Positions 8,699-17,527 of a DNA stretch of 64,000 nucleotides are shown piece by piece. Position 1 is the first letter of the stretch. Each line of letters opens with the position of its first letter. The position numbers and the translations under genes are program-made. The DNA is taken from positions 1,511,001-1,575,000 of the forward strand of contig NZ_CP020038.1 in assembly GCF_002157225.2 (NCBI RefSeq), given 5' to 3'. The notes below the pieces were generated by a model, which did not search any database, had not been told where the DNA came from, and saw only the letters and a list, made by a program, of their open reading frames with translations. The stretch is from Agarilytica rhodophyticola (GTDB lineage: Bacteria; Pseudomonadota; Gammaproteobacteria; Pseudomonadales; Cellvibrionaceae).

Positions 8699-10283
8699 TA
8701 ATGTGACAAGCTCAGAAAAAGACATAAACATTCAATATATTTCAGGTCAGTCAAATAATTTATTTCCCGTTCCTCTCGTGTTTATTCATGGCTGGGGAAA
8801 TGACAGTCGTGCATGGAAACCGCTTCTTGGCGGGTTGCAGCAGCAACGTGATGTATATCTTATTGATTTGCCTGGCTTTGGAACTAATAAACACAGTCCA
8901 AATTTTTCTCTCGATGACTTTTTAACGCAGTTGAAAGCACTTGTACCTGATAAATTCCATCTTATTGGCTGGTCTTTGGGAGGAATGATTGCTACCCAAT
9001 TAGCAGCTCAGTTAACAGAACGGGTTTGTTCGCTGACGACTATTGCTAGCAATGCTAAATTTACAGTGGCAAAAGATTGGCCCATTGCCTGCGATGTTAA
9101 TATTTACGAGGCATTTTATGAGGGGTTTCAACTACAAGCACAACAAACATTACAACGTTTCGCCCAACTTCAAGCCAAAGGAGATGGCTTTCGCAAACAA
9201 GTGGTTAAATATATTCGTGATACACAGCCATTGCCTGATGCGGATACTACAGAACAGTGGTTGCATGCGTTAACTTGGTTAAATAGTATTGATAACCGCA
9301 ATACATTAAAACAATTGGCTCTACCTCATTTAGCTATCTTTGGTGAAAACGATACATTAGTACCAAGTGCCGTGGCGCAAACATTTTTTAATCAAGGCCT
9401 AAATGCGGAAAATCTTGTGCTGGAAAATACAGCCCATGCGCCTCATATCTCGCAGGCAGATAAAGTCGCAGGTGTATTACGGGAGTTTTTTGATAGAGCT
9501 GAAAAACGCTGTGTGCGTGATAAAAGCCAAGTGGCTTTATCATTTAGTCATGCCGCTAAAAACTATGATGGTATTGCCGATTTACAGCGTAGAGTTGTTG
9601 CTCATTTAAAGACATTTAAGAAACAGTACTGTGGAAATATTCTTGACTTAGGTTGTGGTACAGGTTTTTGTATCGATGCTATTAATAACCAAGATAATGA
9701 CGTTTGGGGCCTCGATATCGCTGAAGGTATGCTAGCGTTTTGCCGCAGTAAATTACCTTATATGCAGCGGCGTTTAATTTGTGGCGACATTGAAAAATTG
9801 CCGCTGGCTGAGTCTTCAGTCGACGGTATTATTTCCAGCATGAGTATTCAATGGTGTGATCATTTAGCTGCGTTATTTCGGGAGTCTGAGCGGGTGCTTA
9901 AAAAGCAGGGATGGTTATTATTTTCTACGCTTGGTCCCGACACCTTGTACGAGCTGCGCAATGCTTGGTACGAGGTAGACGAATATGTTCATATTAATCA
10001 CTTTGAAAATATTGAACATGTTATTTTTGAATTAGAACAAGCGGGTTTTACTATCCAGCAGCATGTCTGCCAAATAGAAGTTTTGCAATATCAGAAAGTA
10101 TTACATTTGATGCGGGAGCTTAAAGGTATCGGTGCTCATAATGTTAATTCTGGACAGAATAAAGGCCTGACAACTCGTCATAAATTACAACAACTAGAAG
10201 CAGCTTATGAAAAGTATCGGATAGATGATTTTCTACCTGCAAGCTATGAGGTACATTATTTTTTAGCAAAAGCCAGCAGCTAA
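8685..10283 (+). CDS. bioHC: Bifunctional BioHC: pimeloyl-ACP methyl ester esterase / malonyl-ACP O-methyltransferase
   Basis: Natural fusion of 532 residues. Residues about 25-270 are the BioH alpha/beta hydrolase: HGWG oxyanion motif (35-38), nucleophile S97 in GWSLGG, D223 in FGENDTLVP and H251 in TAHAPHIS. Residues about 283-530 are the BioC methyltransferase: SFSHAAKNYD entry motif and SAM-binding LDLGCGTG (320-327). BioC caps malonyl-ACP with a methyl group so that fatty acid synthase can extend it; BioH then removes the methyl ester from pimeloyl-ACP. One chain thus opens and closes the pathway. The same fusion is annotated in Teredinibacter and Saccharophagus. The start overlaps bioF by 14 bases; an alternative GTG lies at 8702. 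Confidence 0.95.
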   Translation: MLLNNNVTSSEKDINIQYISGQSNNLFPVPLVFIHGWGNDSRAWKPLLGGLQQQRDVYLIDLPGFGTNKHSPNFSLDDFLTQLKALVPDKFHLIGWSLGGMIATQLAAQLTERVCSLTTIASNAKFTVAKDWPIACDVNIYEAFYEGFQLQAQQTLQRFAQLQAKGDGFRKQVVKYIRDTQPLPDADTTEQWLHALTWLNSIDNRNTLKQLALPHLAIFGENDTLVPSAVAQTFFNQGLNAENLVLENTAHAPHISQADKVAGVLREFFDRAEKRCVRDKSQVALSFSHAAKNYDGIADLQRRVVAHLKTFKKQYCGNILDLGCGTGFCIDAINNQDNDVWGLDIAEGMLAFCRSKLPYMQRRLICGDIEKLPLAESSVDGIISSMSIQWCDHLAALFRESERVLKKQGWLLFSTLGPDTLYELRNAWYEVDEYVHINHFENIEHVIFELEQAGFTIQQHVCQIEVLQYQKVLHLMRELKGIGAHNVNSGQNKGLTTRHKLQQLEAAYEKYRIDDFLPASYEVHYFLAKASS

Positions 10284-10304
10284 TTTTTAAGGGGTATAGA
10301 TAGA

Positions 10305-11009
10305 GTGAACGCAGTTGTAAAACAGACTTTTTTTATCGCAGGTACAGATACTGACGTCGGCAAAACGGTGGTTAGTGCAGCCCTGTTACAAGCTGCAAAA
10401 CAACAGAAAAACTTGGCGACCTTGGCAATTAAGCCTATAGCGGCTGGGTGCGAGCAAACACCCGATGGTTTGCGCAATGAAGATGCATTAACGCTATCAA
10501 AGTGGGCCAGTGTCAAACTGGATTATCAGCAAATTAATCCTATTACCCTTAAAGCTGCGGTTTCACCTCATATTGCAGCAGCCCGAGAGAACAAGAATTT
10601 ATCTGCCGATCGCGTGGTTGGCTACTGCCGCGGTGCTATGATGAATAGATTCGACCTGTGCTTAGTAGAAGGTGCTGGCGGCTGGTTGGCTCCCATCGGC
10701 CCTAGGGAGACGATGGCGGATATTGCGAAAGGTTTGGGGCAACCGGTCATACTGGTGGTCGGTATTCGCCTGGGTTGTCTTAACCACGCCTTATTAACGG
10801 CGCAAGCAATACAGCGTGATGGCCTGAAAATAGCGGCTTGGGTGGCGAATATCGTGGATGTTGACATGCTGGCCGTAGAAGAGAATATCGCGACTTTACA
10901 GCGCATGCTGCCGGCCCCGATGCTGGGAGTGATACCTTATATGTCTGAGGTCTCAATAGATGAGGCTGCGCAACACATCGATATAAACAAACTTTTGAAT
11001 ACAGTCTAA
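10305..11009 (+). CDS. bioD: Dethiobiotin synthetase BioD
   Basis: ATP-dependent carboxylase that closes the ureido ring of dethiobiotin. The 234-residue product begins at GTG, preceded by AAGGGG at 10289-10294. The P-loop GTDTDVGKT lies at residues 13-21, VEGAGGW is the conserved second motif, and KPIAAGCEQTP carries the catalytic Lys. It is the last biotin gene, 21 bases after bioHC, and completes the cluster apart from bioA. Confidence 0.96.
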   Translation: MNAVVKQTFFIAGTDTDVGKTVVSAALLQAAKQQKNLATLAIKPIAAGCEQTPDGLRNEDALTLSKWASVKLDYQQINPITLKAAVSPHIAAARENKNLSADRVVGYCRGAMMNRFDLCLVEGAGGWLAPIGPRETMADIAKGLGQPVILVVGIRLGCLNHALLTAQAIQRDGLKIAAWVANIVDVDMLAVEENIATLQRMLPAPMLGVIPYMSEVSIDEAAQHIDINKLLNTV

Positions 11010-11164
11010 TATTAATACAAATCCGTCTTATACCAAGGGTGTTTTCTTCTATTTTTGCCTGTTTTTTGTTCGATATTTCGGTAAAATAGACATTCTGAAT
11101 ACACATTTCATATTGTCTTTTGCGATCATTACGAAAGATGAGGTAATAAAAGAAGGGTTGAGCG

Positions 11165-11461
11165 ATGGTAGGTTCTGTTATTAATGAAGGTTTGCGTGGT
11201 ATCCAAGCAAGCCAGCGTGAATTGCAAAGATCAGCCAATGAAATCGCTGGTGCGAATGTTCGAGAGAACCCAAACGAGCAAGTTGATCGTAGCACTGATA
11301 CTACATTACCACCGATTAATGAAGCTCAGGAGAGCACTCAGCGAGGCATAGAAGAGCCTTTGATTGAATTAAGGCGCCAAGAGCAGCTATTTAATGCATC
11401 TGCCCAGGTTGTTTCTGTTGCCAATGAAAATTTAGGTAGCCTGATCGACATTAAATCTTGA
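11165..11461 (+). CDS. Small flagellar rod/hook-terminus-like protein
   Basis: Hypothetical protein of 98 residues. The N-terminal NEGLRGIQASQRELQRSANE and C-terminal FNASAQVVSVANENLGSLID resemble the paired terminal helices of flagellar axial proteins (FlgC/FlgE/FlgG-type: an N-terminal helix with ASQRQL..ANNIAN and a C-terminal helix ending LGTLLDIK). The middle is short and polar (about residues 35-60). It is far shorter than true rod or hook proteins, so a structural role is not established; it may be a minor axial or decoy component. No flagellar genes are nearby; the next gene is a SprA-type putative metalloprotease 69 bases downstream. Confidence 0.6.
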   Translation: MVGSVINEGLRGIQASQRELQRSANEIAGANVRENPNEQVDRSTDTTLPPINEAQESTQRGIEEPLIELRRQEQLFNASAQVVSVANENLGSLIDIKS

Positions 11462-11530
11462 TGTTTCCATTGCTGCTGTTATAGAAGAGTAATTGAAATA
11501 GCTGATTCAGAGGAGTGCTGACATTCTGTA

Positions 11531-12397
11531 ATGATAGCAAATGGCCTTTCTCAAAATATTGCCAATGGCTTTCTCGCTTTCCCTGCGATCTCGGAACGAC
11601 AGGTGGATCGTTCTTTATCCGTCAACTCTATTGTACCTAATACTTCTAACACTATTTCTTCAGATAAAAAGTCTCTATTCACTCCTGTTTCTGCTGCGCC
11701 CCCAGGGCAGAAAACTGATTTAAATATTGCCGATAGTGAGCGATCGACCGTTGAGCAACAGCGGCTTGAGGATGAGAGAATAGAGCGAGAAGTGCAGGAG
11801 CAGCAACAACTTAGGGATCAGCGTATTATCTCTGAATTGGCAGCAAGAGATCGAGAAGTGCGTGCTCACGAACAGGCTCATGCCGCCGTTGGTGGGCAAT
11901 ATGCTGGAGCACCGTCTTATGAATATCAACGTGGTCCGGATGGCGTCAACTACGCTGTAGGCGGAGAGGTCTCCATTGATATAGGGAGGGCTGCCACACC
12001 TGAAGCAACTATACAAAAAGCCCAGATTGTGCGCCGCGCAGCATTGGCGCCAGCAGAGCCTTCACCACAAGATCGCAATGTTGCAGCTCAAGCTTCACGC
12101 TTAGAAGCCCAGGCGAGGGCTGAGTTGGTGGCTGAACAAGTGGAAGCTGCAGCACAACAAGAACAAGAATCTCCTGACGCTGCTGATTCATCTGCCGGTA
12201 ACCCAAACCAGTCTTCCCCAAATTCTTCAGAGCAAGATAACAGCGACGCATTGATCCGAGGCCAAAGTGACGGCGGAGCTTCGTCACCAGAAGCTTCAAA
12301 TGTTATTTCTTCAATATCTTCTCGTGTATCCCAAGCCATTGCTAATACTCAAATAGACCCTAAACAGCCTGGTGCGTTGTTGAACCAAATAGCTTGA
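11531..12397 (+). CDS. SprA-related putative metalloprotease
   Basis: Protein of 288 residues. The centre (about 95-190) matches the SprA-related/CJM1_0395 putative metalloprotease family: REVRAHEQAHAAVGG carries an HExxH zinc motif (H113, E114, H117), followed by YEYQRGPDGVNYAVGGEV and the PEATI..A..VRRAALAPAEPS segment. Flanks are low complexity: an N-terminal Ser-rich part, a Glu/Arg/Gln coiled stretch (about 70-110) and a Ser/Glu/Gln-rich tail. No signal peptide is seen. Activity is not proven for the family. Followed by a strong terminator, which ends the unit it shares with the small flagellar-like gene. Confidence 0.85.
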   Translation: MIANGLSQNIANGFLAFPAISERQVDRSLSVNSIVPNTSNTISSDKKSLFTPVSAAPPGQKTDLNIADSERSTVEQQRLEDERIEREVQEQQQLRDQRIISELAARDREVRAHEQAHAAVGGQYAGAPSYEYQRGPDGVNYAVGGEVSIDIGRAATPEATIQKAQIVRRAALAPAEPSPQDRNVAAQASRLEAQARAELVAEQVEAAAQQEQESPDAADSSAGNPNQSSPNSSEQDNSDALIRGQSDGGASSPEASNVISSISSRVSQAIANTQIDPKQPGALLNQIA

Positions 12398-12448
12398 TCT
12401 TTTATTGGGTTGGTGACGAATTCCATATTTAATGGCGAGAATTTCAGC

Positions 12449-12476
12449 GAGCCCCACCGCTTCGGTGGCTTTTTTG
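12449..12476 (+). terminator. Rho-independent terminator after the SprA-type gene
   Basis: Stem CCACCG (12454-12459) with CGGTGG (12463-12468), three-base loop, extended by the flanking AGCC/GGCT, followed by a run of six T (12470 onward). It lies 55 bases after the stop codon. Confidence 0.88.
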
Positions 12477-12619
12477 TTATGTAATCTTGCGAAAAACAGG
12501 GCGATCCATTTGCAAATTGCTGCCGTAATAATCACAATATTATGATTCAAACGCTTGTTTTAATTTTTAAACCTTAGTTAAATACTCACAATAACTATTA
12601 TTCCTAGTAAGGAGCCACA

Positions 12620-14401
12620 ATGAGTGACTACAAAGTACCATTAGACGATATCCGTTTTAACATGAAGGACGTCTTTGAAGTTGACCAACTATGGAAGACT
12701 CTTGAGGGTATTGCTGAAATAGATATTGAGACCGCAGATGCAATCCTTGACGAAGGGGTAAAACTGGGTGAACAGGTACTTGCACCGCTTAATCGCGAAG
12801 CTGACGAACACGGGTGCCGATGGGACGAAGGTGAAGTCATTGCACCTCCTGGTTTTAAAGAAGCCTATCAGACCTTCAGCGAAGGTGGCTGGAATGGCTT
12901 ATCTGGCGAACCTGCATATGATGGTATGGGAATGCCAAAAACCTTGTCTTGTGCTGTTGAAGAAATGATACAAGGTTCCAATATCTCATTTGGCCTTTGT
13001 CCCATGTTGGCTGCCGGTGCTGCTCTGGCTATCAATGCTCATGCCTCAGAAGAATTAAAGCAGCGCTACTTGCCTAAGATGTATAGTGGTGAGTGGGCAG
13101 GTGCTATGGATCTTACAGAGCCCCACTGCGGTTCTGATCTCGGTTTAATCCGCACCAAAGCTATTCCGCAAGCTGATGGTAGTTATGCCCTCACTGGAAC
13201 AAAGATATTTATCACCTGGGGCGAGCACTCTATGGCTGATAATATTATTCATCTAGTGTTAGCTAAGTTACCAGATGCTCCGGCAGGTTCTAGAGGTATT
13301 TCGCTCTTCCTAGTGCCTAAATTTTTACCGACCGAGAGTGGGCTTGAAAGCGCAAGAAATAATGTGACATGCGGTTCCATCGAGAAAAAAATGGGAATCA
13401 AGGCCTCGGCTACATGTGTCATGAACTTTGACGGTGCTAAAGGCTGGCTTGTTGGCGATATCAACAAAGGTTTAGCCTGCATGTTCACTATGATGAACTA
13501 TGAGCGTCTCGGTGTTGGTATACAGGGCGTGGGTGTCGCTGAAGCTTCTTATCAGACAGCTTTAGCCTATGCTAAAGAGCGCATACAAGGTCGCAGCGCT
13601 GACGGTGCCAAACAACCGGAAAAAGCAGCGGATAATTTGCTCGTTCATCCTGATGTGCGCCGTATGTTGATGACCATGAAAGCCTTTAATGAAGGTAGCC
13701 GTGCTTTTTACATCTATCTTGCTCAGTGGCTAGATTTAGCGAAATACTCGCCAGATGAACAAATTCGAGCTTATGCCGATCATATGGGCGCTTTATTGAC
13801 TCCTGTTGCCAAAGCTTTCATGACGGATATGGCTTTGCAAACAGCCATTCACGGGCAACAGGTTCTGGGCGGTCATGGATATGTGCGCGAGTGGGGGCAG
13901 GAACAACATATCCGCGATATTCGTATTACTCAAATATATGAAGGCACTAATGGTATTCAAGCCATGGATTTAATGGCGCGCAAGACAGTAAGTACCAAGG
14001 GCGAGATGTTGCATCTATTTATTAAAGATGTGAAAGAATTCGTCAATAATGCAAAAGAAGTGGCTGGAAGTGAGTATTTCTTAACTGAGCTGATGAGCCG
14101 TGTCGATGATCTCGTGGAAGTGACAGATGAAGTGATTACTCAATCGGCACAAGATCCATTTGCGCCCGGTAGTGCGGCGGTAGAGTATTTGGAGTTATTT
14201 GGTTACGTTGCCTATGGCTATATGTGGGCCAGAATGGCGGTTGCGGCCCTTAAAAAAGGTGATGATGATAACTTCGCTAAGGCGAAATTAGCTACAGCAA
14301 AATTCTTTTACGTTAAGTTACTGCCTCAGGTAGCTGCATTGAAGATGAAAATTAAGGCCGGCTCTGAAAGTACCATGCTTCTGGATGAGGCGCTTTTTTA
14401 A
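12620..14401 (+). CDS. Acyl-CoA dehydrogenase, long (DmdC/FadE-like) form
   Basis: FAD-dependent acyl-CoA dehydrogenase of 593 residues, of the long type with an extra C-terminal domain. Middle-domain motif LTEPHCGSDLG contacts FAD and substrate, and KIFITWGEH follows. The catalytic Glu is in IYEGTNGIQAMDL. Full-length N-terminal helices and the C-terminal extension (about 470-593, ending STMLLDEALF) match the branch that includes 3-methylmercaptopropionyl-CoA dehydrogenase DmdC and Pseudomonas fatty-acyl dehydrogenases. Substrate cannot be chosen from sequence. AAGGAG lies 8 bases upstream of the ATG. It stands alone between a terminator and an inverted repeat. Confidence 0.92.
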   Translation: MSDYKVPLDDIRFNMKDVFEVDQLWKTLEGIAEIDIETADAILDEGVKLGEQVLAPLNREADEHGCRWDEGEVIAPPGFKEAYQTFSEGGWNGLSGEPAYDGMGMPKTLSCAVEEMIQGSNISFGLCPMLAAGAALAINAHASEELKQRYLPKMYSGEWAGAMDLTEPHCGSDLGLIRTKAIPQADGSYALTGTKIFITWGEHSMADNIIHLVLAKLPDAPAGSRGISLFLVPKFLPTESGLESARNNVTCGSIEKKMGIKASATCVMNFDGAKGWLVGDINKGLACMFTMMNYERLGVGIQGVGVAEASYQTALAYAKERIQGRSADGAKQPEKAADNLLVHPDVRRMLMTMKAFNEGSRAFYIYLAQWLDLAKYSPDEQIRAYADHMGALLTPVAKAFMTDMALQTAIHGQQVLGGHGYVREWGQEQHIRDIRITQIYEGTNGIQAMDLMARKTVSTKGEMLHLFIKDVKEFVNNAKEVAGSEYFLTELMSRVDDLVEVTDEVITQSAQDPFAPGSAAVEYLELFGYVAYGYMWARMAVAALKKGDDDNFAKAKLATAKFFYVKLLPQVAALKMKIKAGSESTMLLDEALF

Positions 14402-14420
14402 TAGAGATCAGGTGACAATT

Positions 14421-14464
14421 GTCTGGCAGTGTGCGGCGCATATGCTTAATGTATACTGCCAGAC
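14421..14464 (+). repeat. Inverted repeat after the acyl-CoA dehydrogenase gene
   Basis: GTCTGGCAGT (14421-14430) and ACTGCCAGAC (14455-14464) form a perfect 10-bp stem, extendable to 14 bp with two G-U pairs. No T-run follows, so it may be an mRNA 3-prime stabiliser or a bidirectional terminator rather than a classic terminator. Confidence 0.75.
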
Positions 14465-14537
14465 TTACTTAGAGTTTGTTAACACTAGTCTTGAACGTCT
14501 CTAGGTGTAAAGATAATTAAAATTATGGTTTGTCGCT

Positions 14538-14714
14538 ATGCCTGATTTGTACCCTGAAGATCAAAAAAAAGTCGATGAATATTTAGCCAGTAGTGTTCAT
14601 CAAGTTAAAAGAAGCCCATTTAAGGTACTTACTCTCCTTGGGGTAATCTTTGCCGTACTCGCCGCAATTACAGTTGTAAGCTACCTCTTAGCCCTTTCTC
14701 ATGGGGTTGTATAA
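14538..14714 (+). CDS. DUF3094 small membrane protein
   Basis: Small protein of 58 residues. It begins MPDLYPEDQKKVDEYL, contains VHQVKRSPFKVL and ends in one hydrophobic helix (about 31-52). This is the DUF3094 layout known from Pseudomonas and relatives: a PEDQ..V..YL helix, a basic R/K-PF hinge, then a transmembrane helix. Function unknown; inner-membrane location expected. It stands alone with an AT-rich region downstream. Confidence 0.82.
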   Translation: MPDLYPEDQKKVDEYLASSVHQVKRSPFKVLTLLGVIFAVLAAITVVSYLLALSHGVV

Positions 14715-15102
14715 CCCCATATTTCTCTCTTTTCTTACCTACTATTTAACTTTTGTTGTTCCATGTTTTGAGCCTAAGACACTCTTTGTTGGCCAGACTA
14801 ACCTTTTTATATTATTTTTAGTTATATTAAATTTGTTGGGAAAATTATAAAAAATTCTCCCATGGCATTTTTTTATTTCTTTTTGACATTTATTTCCGCT
14901 TTTCGATGATTAAATAAACATTTTTTTTGCTTTGTTACATAAAAATAACTTAACTGTAATAAAAATTTAATGTTATGATGTTAGCAAGTCTGCTATTGTT
15001 ATAACTCAAAACTATTAAATACTATGTTGTTGGCTTGGCTTTTCCCTTTGTATTTGAAAAGCATTTTAAAAAGCTGTGCACAGAATGGTCAGGAGAAAAA
15101 GT
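14715..15102. other. AT-rich intergenic region
   Basis: About 390 bases rich in T and A runs between the DUF3094 gene and the next gene. No ORF or clear hairpin is seen; it probably holds the promoter of the downstream gene. Confidence 0.4.
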
Positions 15103-15849
15103 GTGAATAAAAAATCTGTTAGCCTAGTAAGTGTTGCGTTTGCTTTGATATTTTCAGTTCCAGCATTCGCGGACACCGTATACAAATCCGCAATGTTTAA
15201 TTTTTCTGAACAACAACTCATTGATACGTTGCAAGAATCACAGGTTCTAAATATAGGTAGCAGTGGCAGTGTGCTGTACTGTCAATCTGATATTGACCCT
15301 CAAGGTGTTGCCAAAGTGACACGTTGTTATGACAAACAAAATAGCGATTCCTTAGTGTCTGCCACTGAGCAAGCAATGGCAGAACTGGCATTTACTCCCG
15401 CTTCGGTTGATGATAAAACCGTTCCCGTGAGAATGTCATATCGCGTTGGTCTTAACGAGATTGATGGTAAAATTCACGCAGCGCTTATCCCCAACCTAGG
15501 CTCAATGCATGAGCGTTATGGTCGAGATTACGTTGCTCCGCAGGAACGCTTAGATGTTTCTGACTGGTACGATCGTTATAACAGGAATAGCTGGGTGAAT
15601 GGCGAGGCTTTTCTTGGGCATGGACCTCTTTCTCGTGTGGCAGCTACTGTGGATCAAAATGGCAAAACTGATGTGGTTCGAGAGCTAGACAATCAAAGAG
15701 CGTATCGACGCGATACAAAGATTGTTAAGAATGCCTTGAAAAAATCTCGTTTCATTCCAGGGTTTGTCGATGGTCGACCCGTGCCAATGGGTTATCTTGC
15801 GGTTATTAACTACGGTGGTGAGAGTGGTGAAGCGGTGAGCTCTCGTTAA
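15103..15849 (+). CDS. Exported protein with two TonB-C-like repeats
   Basis: Protein of 248 residues from the GTG at 15103. I prefer this start to an upstream in-frame GTG at 15076 because AGGAGA (15091-15096) is correctly spaced and the product then opens directly with a signal peptide (MNKKSVSLVSVAFALIFSVP, cleaved after AFA). The mature part shows two copies of a pattern typical of TonB C-terminal domains: a strand with D.QG or DQNGK turn, then helix A..A...L or ..KNALKKS, then FTPA/FIPG, then a short strand (VDDKTVPVRM and VDGRPVPMGY). It has no membrane anchor, so it is probably a soluble periplasmic protein. Function unknown. A terminator follows. Confidence 0.65.
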   Translation: MNKKSVSLVSVAFALIFSVPAFADTVYKSAMFNFSEQQLIDTLQESQVLNIGSSGSVLYCQSDIDPQGVAKVTRCYDKQNSDSLVSATEQAMAELAFTPASVDDKTVPVRMSYRVGLNEIDGKIHAALIPNLGSMHERYGRDYVAPQERLDVSDWYDRYNRNSWVNGEAFLGHGPLSRVAATVDQNGKTDVVRELDNQRAYRRDTKIVKNALKKSRFIPGFVDGRPVPMGYLAVINYGGESGEAVSSR

Positions 15850-15873
15850 TATTTAGCCTTAGTAGAAGTAAAG

Positions 15874-15899
15874 AAAGCGACTTAATGTCGCTTTTTTTT
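15874..15899 (+). terminator. Rho-independent terminator
   Basis: Stem AAAGCGAC (15874-15881) with GTCGCTTT (15887-15894), loop TTAAT, then a run of T to 15899. It follows the TonB-C-like gene by about 25 bases and could also act for the convergent gene. Confidence 0.92.
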
Positions 15900-15919
15900 G
15901 TTCCTTTTCTGGCGTTTTT

Positions 15920-16255
15920 TTACTCTTCTTCCCATACCCAGCGTATAGGCTCGCCGAAATCATCAGTAATTAGCTTTCTTCTTGGGCCTTTAGATTTCTT
16001 GACACCACTTGACGTATTACTCTTCTTACGTGCTTCAAGTTCTTGCACCACTTCTGTCACAGATGTGCGATCTTTCTTGGGCTCAAAGTGTGTTGCTGTT
16101 GCAAATAGATTAACGTTCTTATCGTTTCCGCTAATACCTGTAGGTATGTTTTCTACTGCGCCGCCAGAAGACAAAAACTTATTAACCTCCTCAGCTAGCT
16201 CGTCACTTGCCTGAGCTTTGGTTTTGGTAGGTTTTATCATCTGGCGCTCTGTCAT
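15920..16255 (-). CDS. Hypothetical protein with basic and acidic tail
   Basis: Protein of 111 residues with no signal peptide or membrane segment. An N-terminal helix (ASDELAEEVNKFLSSGG) is followed by a disordered middle, a Lys-rich stretch (about 77-93) and a conserved-looking end DDFGEPIRWVWEEE. The helix with FLSSGG resembles small DNA- or RNAP-associated proteins of gammaproteobacteria (..EFLARGG..), but I do not recognise the family with confidence. It converges on the TonB-C-like gene across a terminator. Confidence 0.6.
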   Translation of the reverse strand: MTERQMIKPTKTKAQASDELAEEVNKFLSSGGAVENIPTGISGNDKNVNLFATATHFEPKKDRTSVTEVVQELEARKKSNTSSGVKKSKGPRRKLITDDFGEPIRWVWEEE

Positions 16256-16560
16256 AACAATAAATAATAGAATAGTTGAGCTAAATTAGACCTTAAGTGG
16301 CCTCAAAACATTTTACCTTGATGTCTGGTTTTTAACCATACTCAATAAAATGGAGGATGATACATCTTGGCTAAGAAGCGCACTTAAATTAGAGGTTACC
16401 TACATACTCTAGCAAAAAAAACAGTTTTTTAGATATAAGTTGAATTTTGCTAACACTCAATTGTCTGTGATTGCGAGCGATAGCGCTTGCTGCCGGCACT
16501 ATCGCGTTGGAAAAACGACCCTGTTGTCTTCAGTATAATTATTTATTACGAGTGTGATTT
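16256..16560. other. Intergenic divergent promoter region
   Basis: About 300 bases between divergently read genes. No ORF or strong structure is seen. Confidence 0.35.
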
Positions 16561-17052
16561 ATGAAAAACCTTCTTTTCATTGCTGTATTTTCATATTTAT
16601 CTTTGTTGGTACAGCACCCGGCCCTGGCTAACGATAGTGGCGTTGGTGGTATTAACCATACCGGGCTAACCGTGCTTGACCTTAATGCTACTGAAAATTT
16701 TTTCACATCTGTTTTGGGCTTTTCGGTTTCTGGGCGCGATAAGAGCTATCCCTCTTCGTTTCTCTCTAATGGCGAAGCTTTTATTACTCTATGGCAAGTA
16801 TCTGATCCTAAAAAAGCCATTAAATTTGACAGAAAAAACAATGTAGGCTTACACCATATTGCTTTCACTATGGAAAGTTTCGAGGCCTTGGATGCCCTTC
16901 ATGAAAAACTAAAAACAGTACCTGGTGTGAAAATTGAGTTTGCCCCAGAGACCCTCGGTAACGGGCCGACGGAACACATGATGATTAGAGAGCCGAGTGG
17001 CAACCGACTTGAGTTTATTCACCGTTCAAAAACAGGTAGGATTAAGAAGTAA
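16561..17052 (+). CDS. Exported VOC (glyoxalase-fold) protein
   Basis: Protein of 163 residues with a signal peptide (about 1-24, ending HPALAN) and one vicinal-oxygen-chelate domain: GINHTGLTVLDL starts the first beta-alpha-beta-beta-beta module, LHHIAFTME starts the second, and PSGNRLEFIHR supplies the last metal-ligand Glu. His in INHTG, His in LHHIAF and Glu in LEFI are candidate metal ligands. Most VOC proteins are cytoplasmic; this one is predicted periplasmic. Substrate unknown. Confidence 0.85.
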   Translation: MKNLLFIAVFSYLSLLVQHPALANDSGVGGINHTGLTVLDLNATENFFTSVLGFSVSGRDKSYPSSFLSNGEAFITLWQVSDPKKAIKFDRKNNVGLHHIAFTMESFEALDALHEKLKTVPGVKIEFAPETLGNGPTEHMMIREPSGNRLEFIHRSKTGRIKK

Positions 17053-17138
17053 AGTGTCGTTTAGCCGCAGTGGCTTATAGTTTTATCCACGGTCTTAAAA
17101 ATTCTGGCGAGTGATGGTGGCGCCGCAGAAACAAGTTT

Positions 17139-17495
17139 TCAGCGGTCGTACTCGTTATACTTCTTGGCGCTACCCTTCACGATATCTGCGGGATAACGTT
17201 GATTATTAATCTCTATTTTTTTCTCAGCAGTTTGCACAATATCAATCTCCATTCGACGAGCGAGCAACAATGTGTACATGAATACGTCGGCCAGTTCAAA
17301 AGCGACGTCTTGTTTTTTTGTAGTATTTAAATTGCTAGACTCTTCTTCTGATAGCCATTGAAAATGCTCCATCAATTCTGAAGCTTCTACTGCCAGAGCC
17401 ATAGACAAATTCTTCGGCGACTGAAATTTTTCCCAGTCTCTTAGTTGTGCGAAAGCGATGAGTTTGTCTTGTAATTTGTCGATAGTATTGTCCAT
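17139..17495 (-). CDS. MazG-like nucleotide pyrophosphohydrolase
   Basis: All-alpha NTP pyrophosphohydrolase of 118 residues, of the compact RS21-C6/dCTPase kind that hydrolyses non-canonical or excess (d)NTPs to the monophosphate. Motif EASELMEHFQW gives the first metal-binding Glu pair and ELADVFMYTLLLA gives the ExxD pair. Length suits a single-domain tetrameric enzyme. It lies 32 bases downstream of rdgC on the same strand and is likely cotranscribed with it. Confidence 0.9.
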   Translation of the reverse strand: MDNTIDKLQDKLIAFAQLRDWEKFQSPKNLSMALAVEASELMEHFQWLSEEESSNLNTTKKQDVAFELADVFMYTLLLARRMEIDIVQTAEKKIEINNQRYPADIVKGSAKKYNEYDR

Positions 17496-17527
17496 TGACT
17501 CTGCCTTGTATAGGGTTGGGGCGGCCT

